DNA of 64,000 bases. It comes from Dasypus novemcinctus (Eukaryota > Chordata > Mammalia > Cingulata > Dasypodidae). The stretch covers positions 52,527,212-52,591,211 of the forward strand of contig NC_080680.1 in assembly GCF_030445035.2 (NCBI RefSeq), in the 5' to 3' direction. The translations under genes and the position numbers were made by a program. Below the pieces are notes generated by a model that was not told the origin of the DNA, did not search any database, and was given only the letters and a program-made list of their open reading frames with translations. The stretch's first letter is position 1. Each line of letters opens with the position of its first letter. This document shows, one piece after another, positions 14,066-26,860 of the stretch.

Positions 14066-17000
14066 AGGTTTATTTTTTGAATTTTCATTCAGAAATGTAC
14101 TTTTAAAGAGGTTGATAAAGTATAATCATTGATGCAAGTACAGTTAGTATCTACAAGGTTTGATTTTACTGGTAGAAATTCAATAATTTTTCATAGATGT
14201 CAAATTGCTTTTTAACATCCCAATTAATAAACGCCTTTTGAACTGACAGTACTTCTAAAGAATTTTCACTTAAGTATATAAGGAGATAAATTCAAATGGC
14301 ACTCAACTGGTTGTAAAATTCTATTCACCCAATTTTCAGCATTACTTTTAAATTACCATTAATAGATATATTTATATCATTAGCATCGTTAAAGTTTATT
14401 CACTTCAATAAGGCATAAACACAAATAGATGTTGCTGAAATAAAGATATTTTCTCTGAACAGAGGAATCACGTAAAAGTTGCTTGTAGTAAATTTGAGAT
14501 ATAGACAGATATAGGTATATACATATAGATATATTTAATTAGGTAATTTTGAAACTCATATCTTTCAGAAATTCCTATAAAATAAGAAATCAGGTAGTTA
14601 AATTTCAAATGTGTAGCCTGCATTTTAGGTCACCCATTCGCAAATTACCTTATAAAATCTGTCCAAACCCCTTCTCCCTAATCCAGTTTTAGAAATGTAG
14701 AGATATTAAACTTACAATAGTGATACTTTAACTTCAAAACAATTTAACTTCAAAACAGTGGTAACAACAGCAGTTGTCAGGTGCACTATTAATCATTTCT
14801 AAAATGTTAACATCTTAGGTAGCTAATTCTTTGATATAACCAGCAACATCTTGGTTTTTTGCTTACACTTCACATTACTGAAGTTAAGTGTCATTTGCAC
14901 TTTCAGAACCTCTGCATCTGCATATATTTGGATTAGTGCATCCTACACACAGAAAAGATATTGTGTATTCCATAAAGGAAAAATTCACTTCTAACAGTAG
15001 TTCAGCTGTCCAATATTACATTGAATTAACATTATTTTACTTTTTAAATTATTTTAGGTAAATAATAATCATATATAAACATTTGCAAAAATATGAGACC
15101 ATGTGTCCTACAAAATCTGTTGTAGTTACAGAAGACCTGCAAATTATATGTTACTATTGAAGGAAAAGAATGTTTGTTTTCACTAACTGCAACTGTAAGC
15201 AAATGCAGGTACACAGCACTTTATTAGTAAGAACTCCTTTAGTAAGCACACGTTAGAGGAATTAATCATTCATTCCCTGCAGACTGCTTATGTATTTCAT
15301 CGGGCCATTATCTGATCTGAATAACAAGAACAATTGCATAATAAAACACATTACTGCTGACACTAGCAACTTTTCTTTCAACTTTAAAGTTGCAGCCACC
15401 TCTGTACAACACAGAAAGCTAGTGGCAAAAAAAAAAAATTAATTTAATCACTCCATCCAGCTTTGATTTTTGCATTTATTTTTATATATAGACAGTGATC
15501 AAGCATAGTATGTACAAGTTTTAACAGAAATGCCTTTAATTCAAGCTGTTATCCTCAGAACTATGACATAATTATAACAGGGACAGAATGTGTGTCAGGT
15601 TAGTTTCATGTTCATTGTAAATCCTTGCTTTGAGAAATTCAAACAAGGTGAAAAATTGTCATGTCTTTTCTACTGTGGAAAATATGTTTTACAGTAATAT
15701 ATATTTTGAACCATTGAATTTGGTTACTTGGGTAAAATTTTATCTTATATAATACTCTCACCTGTATTTCAAGTATCAGGTATCTTTTCAAATATATGAT
15801 GGTACAAAGGAGTAGAGGTTGTTATGTTATAATGCAGAGCTAATCAAGCAAGGGTTTCATTTTAAATTATTTTAATTCATTTTCAAACCAATAACAGAAA
15901 CGGCAGCAGAGAACAGTTAATACCAATAAGTACATCCATTTACATAGGAAATAAAGTAATATTCAAGAAAATGACATATCCTTCCCAAATGATTTCCATC
16001 TATGATAACTTCATTGCCACAAATCCATCAATTGTCCTATTATTACTTCATCACTCTAAAAATTTATGTCCCATAATATTCAGAAATTTGGAAATTAAAT
16101 AACCGTAACAATTTAAGAAACCTTTTCTTTTTAAAATGATGATACATTAGTTTACTATTCCAGCTTTTTTTAGTCAATGGCCAATGAATACTGGTGCTTT
16201 TATATTATTTTAGCAAATATAGAGGTAAAATCATTTCACTATACCACAATAACAATTAAATGTGCAAAAACCCTTAAGTATTATTTGATAACGAGTGGTG
16301 AGTTCAAAACAAATTCTCAATGAGGAAAGTCTTTAATTTTTAATCTGGTTTGTAACTGTCAAAGGGTTTTTAGAAAAGTGTGTTTTCTATTGAGACAGAA
16401 AATTTAAAGATAAAAACTTTAATCACTGTTCTACATTTGTCAGTATGAGTACTATTGTGTCAAAGAACTTTGAGTCTCTTAAAAATTAGCTGTTTTATCT
16501 AAATTGCTATCCCCACTGTACCTACTGTATATATAACAATACAAGAAAAATTAGATTCAGAGTCCATTTGGCAGTGATAAAGAAAAAAATGCTGAAATGT
16601 TATTGATTCTCTCCCTCTTGTGCAAAACAAACTGACTCAACTATATTTTTCCTGACATAACACAAAGGTTTTATTTAGATATTACAAAATATTGGCAAAT
16701 GTTAGACTGTGTATCTTTTTGTATTTAAAGATGCCATTAACCCCTTCATAGAAGGAGGACGCATGTCCCACTAATTTTGAAAGAAATGGTGAAGCTGCTG
16801 ACATGGTGATGTTAGCCCCAAGAGGAATACTGCTTGCAAAAGTTTTTGATGCAGAGATATTCAGCCTAAGGAGGCACCTTAAACCTGTCACTGGCTGCTG
16901 AGCCCCTGTCACAGCTCATAACCTGCTGTGTCAAAACCACAGCCTCAGCTCCTGCTCTCTTCAATGCACTTTTCACATTCCGTCTCTAAGTTCAGTTCAT

Positions 17001-17387
17001 CCAAATTCTCCACCTAGGCTTGTTTCAGGACTTTCCTCCACATCTTATGTACTCACAGGCATTAAGAAACCTCAAAAGGATTTCCATCAGGTGTTTTAAA
17101 TCATCTTTATTAACTTTCCTTTGATCCAAATATTTTGTAGATCTCTTCAGAACTAAAGCTAAAACAACCAAACAGCTGAAGTCAGAGAGGGTTGGGACTT
17201 GGGATGGATGGGGGTTGAGTTTGAAGGCGGCAGGTTAGAATGCTTAAGCTTTTCGGGTAATCATCCTTAGATCTTAGAAACAACCAACGTTTCCCCATCA
17301 GGTTTCCAAAAGCCCTTGAAAAACAAGCCCTTAAAAATCAGATCCTCGGTAAGGCTGGTCAAACTGAAGTCTTCTAAGCGCTCTTTG
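14066..17387. other. AT-rich sequence upstream of the CpG island, no gene seen
   Basis: If the minus-strand first exon at 18.2 kb is real, this stretch is the 5' part of its first intron. I see no further exon with good splice signals, no RNA gene and no recognisable transposon. Intronic enhancers cannot be excluded by eye. Confidence 0.5.
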
Positions 17388-17407
17388 AAAAAAAAAAAAA
17401 AAAAAAA
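17388..17407. repeat. Poly(A) run, 20 A
   Basis: Uninterrupted adenine tract about 470 bp left of the CpG island. There is no obvious retrocopy body attached on its left side. Confidence 0.9.
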
Positions 17408-17879
17408 CTGAGCAAACCACTTCTTAATTAGGAACTACTGAAGTTATATAAATCAAGTTCTTCCCTGATAAAACGAACAAATTACCCAAAAACCATTGGA
17501 GACAAAGCGTTCAGCATACACCTCACTTTAGAAACCAGGAATACAGAAGCACAATTTACTTACTGAAGCAGCTGCCCCAGTCCTCCTTGGAAACCCTGAA
17601 GAGTCTTCTCTTTTCTTCCCTACCAGTCAAATAAAGAATTGTCTTTCTATTCCACACAGGCCCAGAATAAACTGCAAGGAAAGACAGCACATGCACATCA
17701 GCCCGTTGGGGTTTGGCTTTGGTGGGATGCTTCGGGTCCTGTTTGTATCAAAAGTGGGATCTTCTTTCTGGAGAAAGGCGGGGGAGAAAGAAGAAGACAG
17801 GATGCTCCACAGCTTGCTCGGGTCCTTCAAATTATTTTGAAGGCAAAGTACCTGCACTCTCCCCGCTGAAGCAGGCTCT

Positions 17880-18495
17880 CAGCACCGCGCGCGACGGGAG
17901 GAGGCGGAGGTGGAGAAAGAGGAGGAGGAGCGGAGGGCTCAGGCTGGGAGGGGTGCGGGAGGACAATGAGCAGCTCCGTGGAGCAGCGGGACAGACGGCG
18001 AAAGGAGCGAAAGGCCGCCGTCAGGGCCCGGCGTTGCCCCACGCGCTCGGGCCGCCGGGTGCGGGCGCGGGCGCGGGCGCCGCGGGCGGGCAGCGGGGGC
18101 GCCGAGGCTCTCCCGGCCGCTCCTGCACTCGCTCGCTCGCCCTCCCGTTTCCTCCGCTCGCACACACAGGCACACACCCCACGTCTCCAGCAGCAGCCGC
18201 TCTGCCGCACGCACTCACCTGCATTTCCTTAACGAGCCACTTGATGGCTGCCAGCGGCGCGAGGCGGGCGGGCGGGCTGGAGCCGGGGTGGGGAGGCCGC
18301 GGCGCGGGGGGCTCGGAGCGCCCGCCCGGGAGGAGGCGGCGGCTCTGCGGGCGCGCGAGCCGCAGCGGGAGGAGGGAGCTCCGCCCGCTGGCCGCGAACC
18401 GTCCGGGCGCAGAGCGGGCTGACCCCGCGCGACCCGGGGGACCCGCCAGGATCCCAGGTCTCCAGATTAAAGCGGTCCGCGCGGGGAGAGGACTT
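17880..18495. promoter_or_regulatory. CpG island, probable promoter
   Basis: This is the only GC- and CpG-dense block in 64 kb, starting at 'accgcgcgcgacggg' and fading after 'cgcgcggggagagg'. It contains GC-box-like sites, for example the CGGGCGGGCGGG cluster near 18263-18276 and 'cgcccgcccggg' near 18320-18330, but I see no convincing TATA box. This is the classic form of an unmethylated, broadly initiating RNA polymerase II promoter. The splice donor inside it points to minus-strand transcription. Long open frames on both strands across it (for example 17713-18636 plus and 18021-18521 minus) are expected where GC-rich sequence lacks stop codons. Confidence 0.88.
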
Positions 18496-18521
18496 GTCAC
18501 GCACATGCTGTGCCAAAGCAC
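18219..18521 (-). other. Candidate first exon, splice donor after Met-Gln
   Basis: Reading the minus strand, the sequence GGAAATGCAG is followed directly by GTGAGT. That is an exact U1 consensus donor: exon end at 18219, intron from 18218. An ATG at 18224-18222 has a purine at -3, so a coding start of Met-Gln followed by a phase-0 intron is possible. The frame stays open upstream to a Met at 18521, reading ...AAIKWLVKEMQ at the donor. I therefore cannot tell whether the exon is a 5' UTR, starts at this ATG, or codes for more. The upstream limit given is only the outer Met of the open frame, not a transcription start. I do not recognise the gene. The rest would lie to the left, beyond base 1 or in introns here. 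Confidence 0.5.
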
Positions 18522-21500
18522 TCAAGACACAGAGGACTTGTCCAGGTGTGGATTCCGGTTGCGCCTCTTAGGTGTTCGCGTGTTTTCGGTTATTTTGTGT
18601 TTTCTTTGGAGGGAGGCTGGCTGTGAGGGTCAGTGATGCCGGACTTATAATGTAAGGGACAGATTTAATTTGCAGTACAGCCGTTGCAAATGAAGAGTCA
18701 GCGTTAGCGAGGATTCTTGGGGCAGGGGGTATGCTTCATCTCAGACACTGGATGTAGTTTTCGGGTGGGGCGCTTGACTGAACTCTAAGGCTCTGCCAAG
18801 GTGGCAGTTGAAAAAGGAAAAAGAGCTGAAAAGAGTTGCTGAAAAACAGCCTCGCTACTTAGCAGAAGAGGGTGGGGGTAGAGTCGAGTAGACAGTGCAT
18901 CTGAGGGGGAGAAGCACAACTTAGACCACCTGAACAAAGATAAAATGGGGACAGGATCTGGGGGAAAGATGGGAGAAATCCAGCAGAAAGCTTTCATAGC
19001 TTTACCACCATTTGCGTCTGATCAGAGCTATAGACACCAAATGCCATCTCTCCTAAACCGAGAGCAATGCCGCTACACCTTGGCGCTTAAAAAAAATAAA
19101 AAATAAAAAGCCATGTTTTAACAAAAATAATAATTCTTTTTCGAATAATGCAACAGGGACTATTCCAGGTACACGCTGGTCAAAGGTACTGTAAGCACTG
19201 TATATAAAAACGAAAAGCAGTGAACCATCTACTTTCCTAATACGCCTATAATCTAATACAGAAATGTCACTTCCACTCAAAGAGAAATAAAGTTTAATCA
19301 GTATAGGTGTCATATCCCCAAGGGTCCTTTCGCCTTTTTCTTTTCATGCCTGCTTAATTGCTTGCCATGTCCCTTTGCTCTTCAGAAGCGACCCTACTGA
19401 ACCCATTCCTGACAGGCTTCTTGCTCAGCCTCCTTACACTCAGCTTAATCCTCCTGCAAGGTTCACATACAGTCATTATCACTTAAAGCTGTTCCTAACG
19501 ATAGGCTATAGAACAAACAGGCTTATACTATTTGTGGTAGTGTGTGCGCACGCACATGTGAGTGTCTGTAATTATACAAAGCACCTGCCCCTCTTATGGT
19601 AGTGTCTGCCCAAGATGATGACTAATTCATTCTTTCTCTCTTTCTCTCTCTCAATCTGTTTCGCTCTCCCCACACATACACACCACTCACTCCTGTCTCC
19701 GTTCCTTCCTGTCAGTGTTCAATAAGGGTTTTTACATGAACTTTCTATTAGGAAACCTCTGACTATAGAGAGCAAGTTGAAGCAGAATGATCCGAGGGTT
19801 GCTGGGGCTCAACGCTGCTGCTGTGTTTCCTGTCATCACTCACTCATTACATACACTACTGTGCTTAATGCCAAGTGGCAGTAGAAATGATTTCCTCTCC
19901 TGTTATTCATAATAATACATTCTCCCTCCCCCAGAAACACTTATAATTAATAATAAAAGAAATAATGCATCTTGAAACCATGGGAAAGCAGATGGATGCT
20001 GATGTGGTCGTGTTAGTCACCTTTTCTGTTGTTGCTGCAAAGACAATGTGACCACTTCTCTTCTTCTGTTCCTCCTGGTAGGTTAAGCAAAGCATTTGGC
20101 CCTTTTACTGTGTTCTCTTTTCCATTTTTCCCTTGACAATAGTTTGTGTATTTTAAATAAAGATTTCATTCTGCCAGCCCGCAGGAAGCTTTTAACAAGA
20201 TGCAGCTGAGCGTGTCGATATCTTCTATCTTTTTACTGGTGTATGGGGTTGTTCAGCTGCTTGAAACTCTACTTCAGCCCTATGCTGGCATCTCAGAGAC
20301 AGTGCTCCCTGGGGCTGATTTAGTCTTGCTTCTATTCAGCTATCTTTTGGAAGAATGGAGGATACTTTCGAAAATGGAAGAATGAGGACTGCACTCAATC
20401 CTCTTCCTTCTACATCCCCCTCCACTTAATAAAACCACAAGTGATAGGTGTCATTAGCTTATTGTAGAGATTTTATTATTGATTAACATCATCAGAGTTC
20501 GAGTGAGATATCTTTCCTGAGGATGATTGCACCAAGCCTGAACATTTAAGAGAATTACATTATCTAACCACCTATCTGTACCTTCTGTGATACGGCTTTT
20601 GTTACTTTCTTAAACAAAAAGCCAGCTTTAAATGTCCTCTTTAAGTTATTGCTGTGTATTTACTTGTAAAGAGCAGTAACCTCTTTAATTTTTCTGTCAT
20701 TGAACCATGTGTTACAAAAACAACAAATGTGAAATTAGAAATAAAGGGGAGTAGGATAGGGAACGAAAAAAAAAGCATGGTTCTGAATATCAGTCATTTA
20801 AATTAGTCTCTTTGGAGATTTGCTTCATTTTACCAAGTTACTGTTTTAGTTAAAATGACTTTTGCCTTACTATATATAGGCTTATACTTGTTTAAAATAG
20901 CCTATATAAGTAGAAGAAAACTCCAATTTACACCTGTATTTTGAATTTTTGAGGGTAATGAGTACTACTTCCTTCACCTCAATTTTCTAATTAGGCTGAA
21001 CAAGTGCATCAATAGCAATTCCACAGCAGTACTTTCTTGTTTCTAATATGTCCTTTATATAACACTAAGAATATTGTGGGAAATATCCCTAAGTCTACAA
21101 CACTCCATGTGGAAGTCTTAAAAATAAAGGAGAAGAAATAGATAACAGAGCAATAAGGTGGCTAGGGAGAGCAAGTAACTGGTTTAAGGGAGAAAATTAC
21201 TTTAGAAGGTGTTTTGTGTTGACTTCATGGGATGATTTGATATGTAAGTAGTAGCTTCTCACACTTTGTCATCTTTTGTTTTTCCAGTCTGCAGTAATGT
21301 TGTACATTTAATTCTGCCTTTTCTGCACCTTTTCTTCTCCAATTATGCCAATTGACAGAAACCACATGTAGAAACAATTCTTTATTGATAACAGATAAGG
21401 AAATCATACAATTAATGTGTCACTCTGTTTGTACTTATTTCATATGGGACAAGGGTAATCATCTACTTTTCAGCTTTTATTTTGGTCAATGAGGGCAGGG

Positions 21501-22845
21501 TTCTAATTGACTAATTGGTATAATTTACCTGATTTGTTATAAATGGTTTGCTACCAATAAAGCTGCTCAGGAGATCTTACAGCGCTTTCAAAAAATGACT
21601 AGACTGTATAATCATCCAAATTAAGGCATCTTAATAAATGGAGTCAATGGTTGTGGTTTCAAGGATTAGATTTTATTCCACTGAAATCATCATGTTACTA
21701 ATGGTAAATTACACAAAATTTAAATGCTATGGAAAGACGGATTTGTATTATAATGAGTCTTTCTTTTTTCATTTATTGTGCTCTTTATTTTCCACTCCGA
21801 CCACTCCCACTTCTAGCAAACTCCATATCCATCCATTTTCCACCTTTCTCTGTGCACTGGGGGTTGACCAGAGCATTAACCTGGTTTTCTTCCCCCTGCC
21901 TCCTGGTTAGGTTTTGTAATAGAAGAGAGAGAGTTGGGAGCAGCTCATGCCCCATTTGCCCTATAACTTGGCACTGTAGTTCTTTCTGGCAGAAGCTCCA
22001 TTTTTGCATGAATGTATTTCATTTTTGCCACAATACTTCTATACCACCAACTCTCATTTGCTTTTGAGAACACCATTTCTTCCCTTGCCACTTCAGCTTC
22101 CCACTATGAATATACTGTAGGACACTCAATTTTCCATATCAGTTCCCCTAAACCAGCCACTCTGAAGAGTATCCCTCATCAAAATGATCTTCAGAATCAC
22201 CTCAGATTGTGTCTTCAGGTTCCTCCTGACACCCTGGCAGGTAAATTTGTTATTTAAATTCAGAGTGTTCAAAGATACAAAGAAGTATTTTAGTCAATTA
22301 TTTTAAGTGTAATAAACATATCATCTAATGTACATAGGGTAGTCAAAACATTAATATTACTCAAAATGAAAATGATTATAAAATATTTGATGGTACACTT
22401 GATCTGTATAGCTAAATGATAGCAATGTATTAATGTATTAATATTTTTTCACAGAAGTTCCATGCCTGATTTTCTTAAATGTTTTTCTTGATATTTCATG
22501 GTTCTGACTGAAAAATAATAATGACTATAATCATCACATTTTGAAGGTTAGTGTTTATTATTTGATGAAGGAAAAAATGTTTATAAGACACTGTAATCTT
22601 GATAAATTTTAGAATACGAATTGGGCAAGGTCACCTGGATGTATCTGTTCTTCTAACTATTAAAAGTGAAAGCCAGTAATGAAAATATAAAAGGCTACCT
22701 ACTTTACCAATGAAAACAGTAAAATAATTGACCCACACATATACTTACGAAAGGGCAACTAGGCATGAATAAGTTTACCATTCTCCAAGTTCTTTTAAAC
22801 TAACATTTAAAAAATAACATCATATGTTGTAGTGAGAGATACCAG
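18500..22845. other. Region right of the CpG island, no gene confirmed
   Basis: Mostly unique sequence. It includes a (CT)-rich tract at 19631-19652 and a small hydrophobic frame at 20200-20385 listed separately. If the CpG island drives a leftward gene, this is its upstream flank and may hold proximal regulatory sites. I can name no specific binding site with confidence. Confidence 0.5.
20200..20385 (+). CDS. Hydrophobic 61-codon frame, possible microprotein or chance
   Basis: A Met start in a reasonable context (aacaagATG, A at -3) opens a 61-residue frame. Its N-terminal half is hydrophobic (SVSISSIFLLVYGVVQLL), enough for one membrane segment, and its C-terminus is acidic and charged. 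An AATAAA lies about 45 bp after the stop, near 20428. It sits about 2 kb right of the CpG island. No family is recognised and no splice signals are required. A frame of this length is common by chance, so the call is weak. Absence of codon conservation in other xenarthrans would dismiss it. Confidence 0.12.
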   Translation: MQLSVSISSIFLLVYGVVQLLETLLQPYAGISETVLPGADLVLLLFSYLLEEWRILSKMEE

Positions 22846-22849
22846 CCAT

Positions 22850-23105
22850 TATATATCTTGTCATAATTTACAAAAATGTGTGGGAGAGTTTAAACTCTAT
22901 TGTAAACTATAATCCACACTTAGTGGCAATGCTCCAATATGTATTCAACATTTGTAACAAACATACCACACTAATGAAGGATGTTCTTAATGTGGGACAG
23001 TATGGGTGAGGTAGGGAGTGGGGCATATGGGAATCCCCTACTCTTTTTACATAACATTTATGTAATCTAAGTATCTTTTTAAAAATAATAAAATTTAAAA
23101 AATAA
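22850..23105 (+). mobile_element. L1 LINE, 3' UTR end, sense
   Basis: Contains 'gtggcaatgctccaatatg', 'atttgtaacaaacataccac' and 'taatgaaggatgttcttaat', then ends in an A-rich tail ('aataataaaatttaaaa'). The reverse complements of the L1 3' UTR copies at 42.9 kb and 53.2 kb contain the related 'tgtaacaaatgtaccatactaatg'. This is therefore a severely 5'-truncated L1 in plus orientation. Confidence 0.7.
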
Positions 23106-23399
23106 CATCTTGTAAACAATGATCATGGCAAGTACTTTAAGGAAATGAAAGTATAATTTTGGGGAAAGTATCCAGTAGTTCCTAAGAATTTTTCAGCTAT
23201 ATTTTTACCTTGAAAATTTAATTAAAAAAAAGATTGAATGCTAGATTTTACCCGTATTTCCCTACTTAAGACATTGTAAAATTATTTTCTTCAGAAGCCT
23301 AATTTTTCACTTTCTTTTATAAATTAGGATAATACTAGGGACCACACATACACACAGACACATACATCCACACATGTGCACACTGTGTGCAAGGTACTG

Positions 23400-23575
23400 C
23401 AGTGTATTAACAAAATGCTATCTACACATAAATCTAAGAAAACTGAGGTCCAGATTAGCTTACCTAAGGTCATCTGGCTATTGAATATTGGAGCTGAGAC
23501 TTTTAGCCAAGCAGCCTGACTCTTTAGTCTCTGTGCTTAACTAGTGTTCTATTTCATCAGAATCTCTTTCTCAGT
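23400..23575 (-). repeat. MIR fragment, antisense
   Basis: Shows 'aaaactgaggtccagatta', 'cctaaggtcatctggctat' and 'ggagctgagact', matching the antisense MIR core. A G10 run at 23672-23681 lies just beyond it. Confidence 0.75.
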
Positions 23576-24170
23576 TCTGTGTACCTTTATTTCTTAGGCT
23601 CAGGGACTTCTAAAACATTTAACTGAAACTGAGAATTTCTATTCTGTGAATATAGACTATAGGATGGGGTTGGGGGGGGGGAACTATTAATCTTAGAGAA
23701 CTAGTTTTCAATTTTTAAACTGAGTCTTTAAATTTTACTTCCTTGAGTTATTTTCCATATTTATTTTCATATAACAAGTCATTTTATGTGCTTCACAATA
23801 TATAATGACATAGTAGAAAATTATAAAGGATAAAATGTAAGATTTTCTTCTAGCCAAATTATGGAAAGACTGTTCTATTACCACAACTAATTACATTTGT
23901 GAACTTTTCCTTTTATACAATTGATCCTAACTATTCATATTGATTTATTTCCCGATCTTGCCTTCCACTAGGAAAATAAAAATAAGACAAAGCCATAAAA
24001 TGGAAGGTAATCCTACATCATATGCCTTTTTATTATAATACGGGGTCAACTTTTCTGGAACCTTTGTAAGATTTCCCTCTGTTTTAGTGAAGGACAATAT
24101 GTTTTCCAGGTACTTATTCCTGACCTTTTGTTCAGGTGCAATGATATTGTGGCAGGAAAAATTATACTAG

Positions 24171-24763
24171 TGTGGCAGTTTGAGATGTTTTTATGAATTC
24201 CAAAAAGAAATTATGTTTATAATCTGGTCTGTTCCTCCAGGTATGATACCTTTGATTGTGTTAGAGTCAGCTGAGATGTCTTTGATTAAATTATATTAAG
24301 ATTAGGTCTTTGATTCAACCACATCAGTAGGGTGTCCCTGCCCCCTTGCTGGGCAATATAAACAGACACCTACTCAAGACATAAAGAAGATTCATGGGAG
24401 AAAAAAAAAGTTCAATAGACACAGCAGAGGAGAGCACTTTGATCCTGTGGCCCCAGGGAGAGAAATGAGTCATTTGCTTTATAGCTTAATTACAGCTAAA
24501 GAGAATAGAGCAGCTGAACTGAGGAAGCCCAGAAAGAAAAACCCTATGCCAGCCTGTAGCTGAGAAAGAGGGTGGCTGAACCTTCGCAGAGATTAGTAAC
24601 CATCTTGCAACACGTGTCAACTGACTTTGGTATGAAAAGCAACCTTGAATGGGACTTTTTAGGGCTTTGTAACTGTAAGCTTTTATCCCAAATAAATACA
24701 CTTTATAAAAGCCAACAAATTTCTGGTACTTTGTCTCAACACCACTTATGGCTGACTAATACA
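24171..24763 (+). mobile_element. Solo LTR, ERVL-like, family B
   Basis: It starts TGTGGCAGTTTGAGAT and ends 'gctgactaataca', the TG...CA form of a retroviral LTR. A polyadenylation-type AATAAA ('cccaaataaatacac') lies near the right end. The flanks 'actag' (24166-24170) and 'agtag' (24764-24768) could be a 5-bp target duplication with one mismatch. The reverse complement matches 49363-49930, so the two are members of one family. No internal retroviral genes accompany it. Confidence 0.75.
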
Positions 24764-24769
24764 AGTAGC

Positions 24770-25999
24770 ATTTTTTATTATCAAAGGTTTTATGCATATT
24801 TTGAACATTAAAATTATAAAAGTTATAAAATTATAAAAGTAATATAAGGAAAAGGAAGAAATATGAAAACAAATTTAATGAGACTCTGCTTGTTAGCATT
24901 CTACATTTTATGGATGATAAGTTAGAAAATCACCCTTTTAGAAGAATATCTAAAGTAATTCAAAGTAATAAGTCCATATACCTTTTAAAAATGATTTTTC
25001 CATGTAAGTATCAAAATTATAGTATGAGAGATGATTTGACCAGCACCTGACCTCCAAGCCCATTTTACAAAATATAGCTACTTAACAGAGTGGGTGTCAT
25101 GTTCATCTTTTTTACATGGCTCATGAATGATAGAGGTGATGGACATGGTCCTGCTATTACCAGGAACCCTCCTTCTCATCATCAATTAAAGAATAATTTT
25201 AATCTAAAGACATGTATGTATATAGATATAAATATTTAGAGATATATATGTATATATATGAGGATTTTTTAAGTATTGATTTATATGTTATTTAAATTAC
25301 AGTGTGTATGTTTGCGTAAGCTCCCTGTTTCATGAAATGTGATGAAAAAAAGTTCACCACATTATGTATTTAAGCTTCGATTTGAAATGAGGATTGAAAA
25401 ATATTTCTAAACTCAGAAAGAGAAACCATCAAGAAAGTCTTCTCAGAGGATTTTAGAGAGGGAGTTAAAATTATATGCCTGCTGCTGAGTCACCTTTACA
25501 AATTCTATTCAATATCCATAGTGTTAAATCAGAATTCTTTTCATAGTTTCATCTAAGCAATATAAATATAAATAAAATAAGGACATAGATTATGAATATC
25601 AATGTGATGGGGAAGGGTTTATTAATGCTAACATGTTCCCTGTCAAAATCTCTTACAATCCGCCCTTCCTTTCTCACATACACACATTCATGCACACCTG
25701 TGCTAATAAGGTTGTGCTTGGCTTTGCTCAGATCTTGTTCTCATCCTGTCCCTCTGGTTCTCAGGTTTTTGTTAAGCAAAATCAGGAGAATATGTATACC
25801 GAAGTGCAGAAATGGGAGGAAATCTGAAAGGTAATTAAGAGACTCAGACTAGAGATTTGCAAGAATATAGAGTGAAAAGATTAGATATAAGATGGTTATG
25901 AAGTAGGAGTCTCCCAATAGCTACAAGATATGGAAAAAATTGGAAAGAAGAGAAAAATTGTTTTGTAGAATCAATGTCTCTTAATAATACTTTTGAAGT
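24770..25999. other. AT-rich unique sequence, no gene seen
   Basis: No supported gene or repeat apart from short (TA)-rich tracts near 25210-25260. Confidence 0.55.
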
Positions 26000-26239
26000 G
26001 CCCTCATAATTTTTTTATTTTTTTTTACTTGATAATACTTTTATTCATCAAATTTTTCATTTCTTTGCTACATCATAGCATTTCTCACATGATTTCTAAC
26101 ACTAACAAAAATTTGAACTTCACATGTATGAGTTCCAATATTTCTTAATATGTAGATCACACCCCCAGTTCTATTGAGTTCAAATCTCTGGGGAAGGAAC
26201 CTAAGTATCTCCTTTATTTTATTTTTTAATTCATCGAAA

Positions 26240-26860
26240 TATGTCACTCATATATAAACATACATAAACAATAAATGTATAGTAGTTGTGAACTTACAAA
26301 ACAAACATATATAACATCAAACAAACATTTATAACATCTCACCTACCACCAATAACTTGCTTTGTTTTCAAGCCTTTATAACTAATGACTAAAGAGCATT
26401 GTCAAAATATTACTACTAAACAAACTATTTTCCCCCAACCAATCCTATTACTATCTTTATATCATTTATATATGAACATAAATAAACAATTAAGTGTATA
26501 CTAAAAGTTGTGAACTTACAAAGCAAGCATGTATAACATCATACTGGTGTGCCATACATCAACCCTCCACCAACATCTTGCATTGTCATGAGACGTTTGT
26601 TACAAACTATGAAAGAACACCGTCAATATCTCACTACTAATCATAGTTCTTATCTTACATTTGGTGTGCTTTTTCCCCAACCCACCCTATTATTATTTTT
26701 TAAATATATTTTTTATGGCAGAAGTTGTAAACTTATAAAACAATCATGCACATGTGCAGAATTCCTAAACAACACCCCTCCATCAACACGCCACAATGTG
26801 GTGTGTCATTTGCTACAAATAAAATAATATCATCTAATTATTGCTATGTCCAGAGTGTAC
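26240..26860. repeat. Three tandem ~220-bp units in the L1 3' UTR
   Basis: The phrase 'gttgtgaacttacaaa' recurs at 26285, 26507 and, as 'gttgtaaacttataaaa', at 26724. Spacing is about 222 and 217 bp. Surrounding sequence repeats too: a motif of 'ataacatc' followed by 'ccaccaa', and then 'tttcccccaacc' or 'ttttccccaacc'. The copies have diverged, so the triplication is old or was inherited from the source element. Confidence 0.75.

Noticed and set aside
26240-26860. CRISPR-like or satellite array
   Set aside because: Only three diverged ~220-bp units inside an L1 3' UTR in mammalian DNA; there are no short identical repeats with unique spacers.
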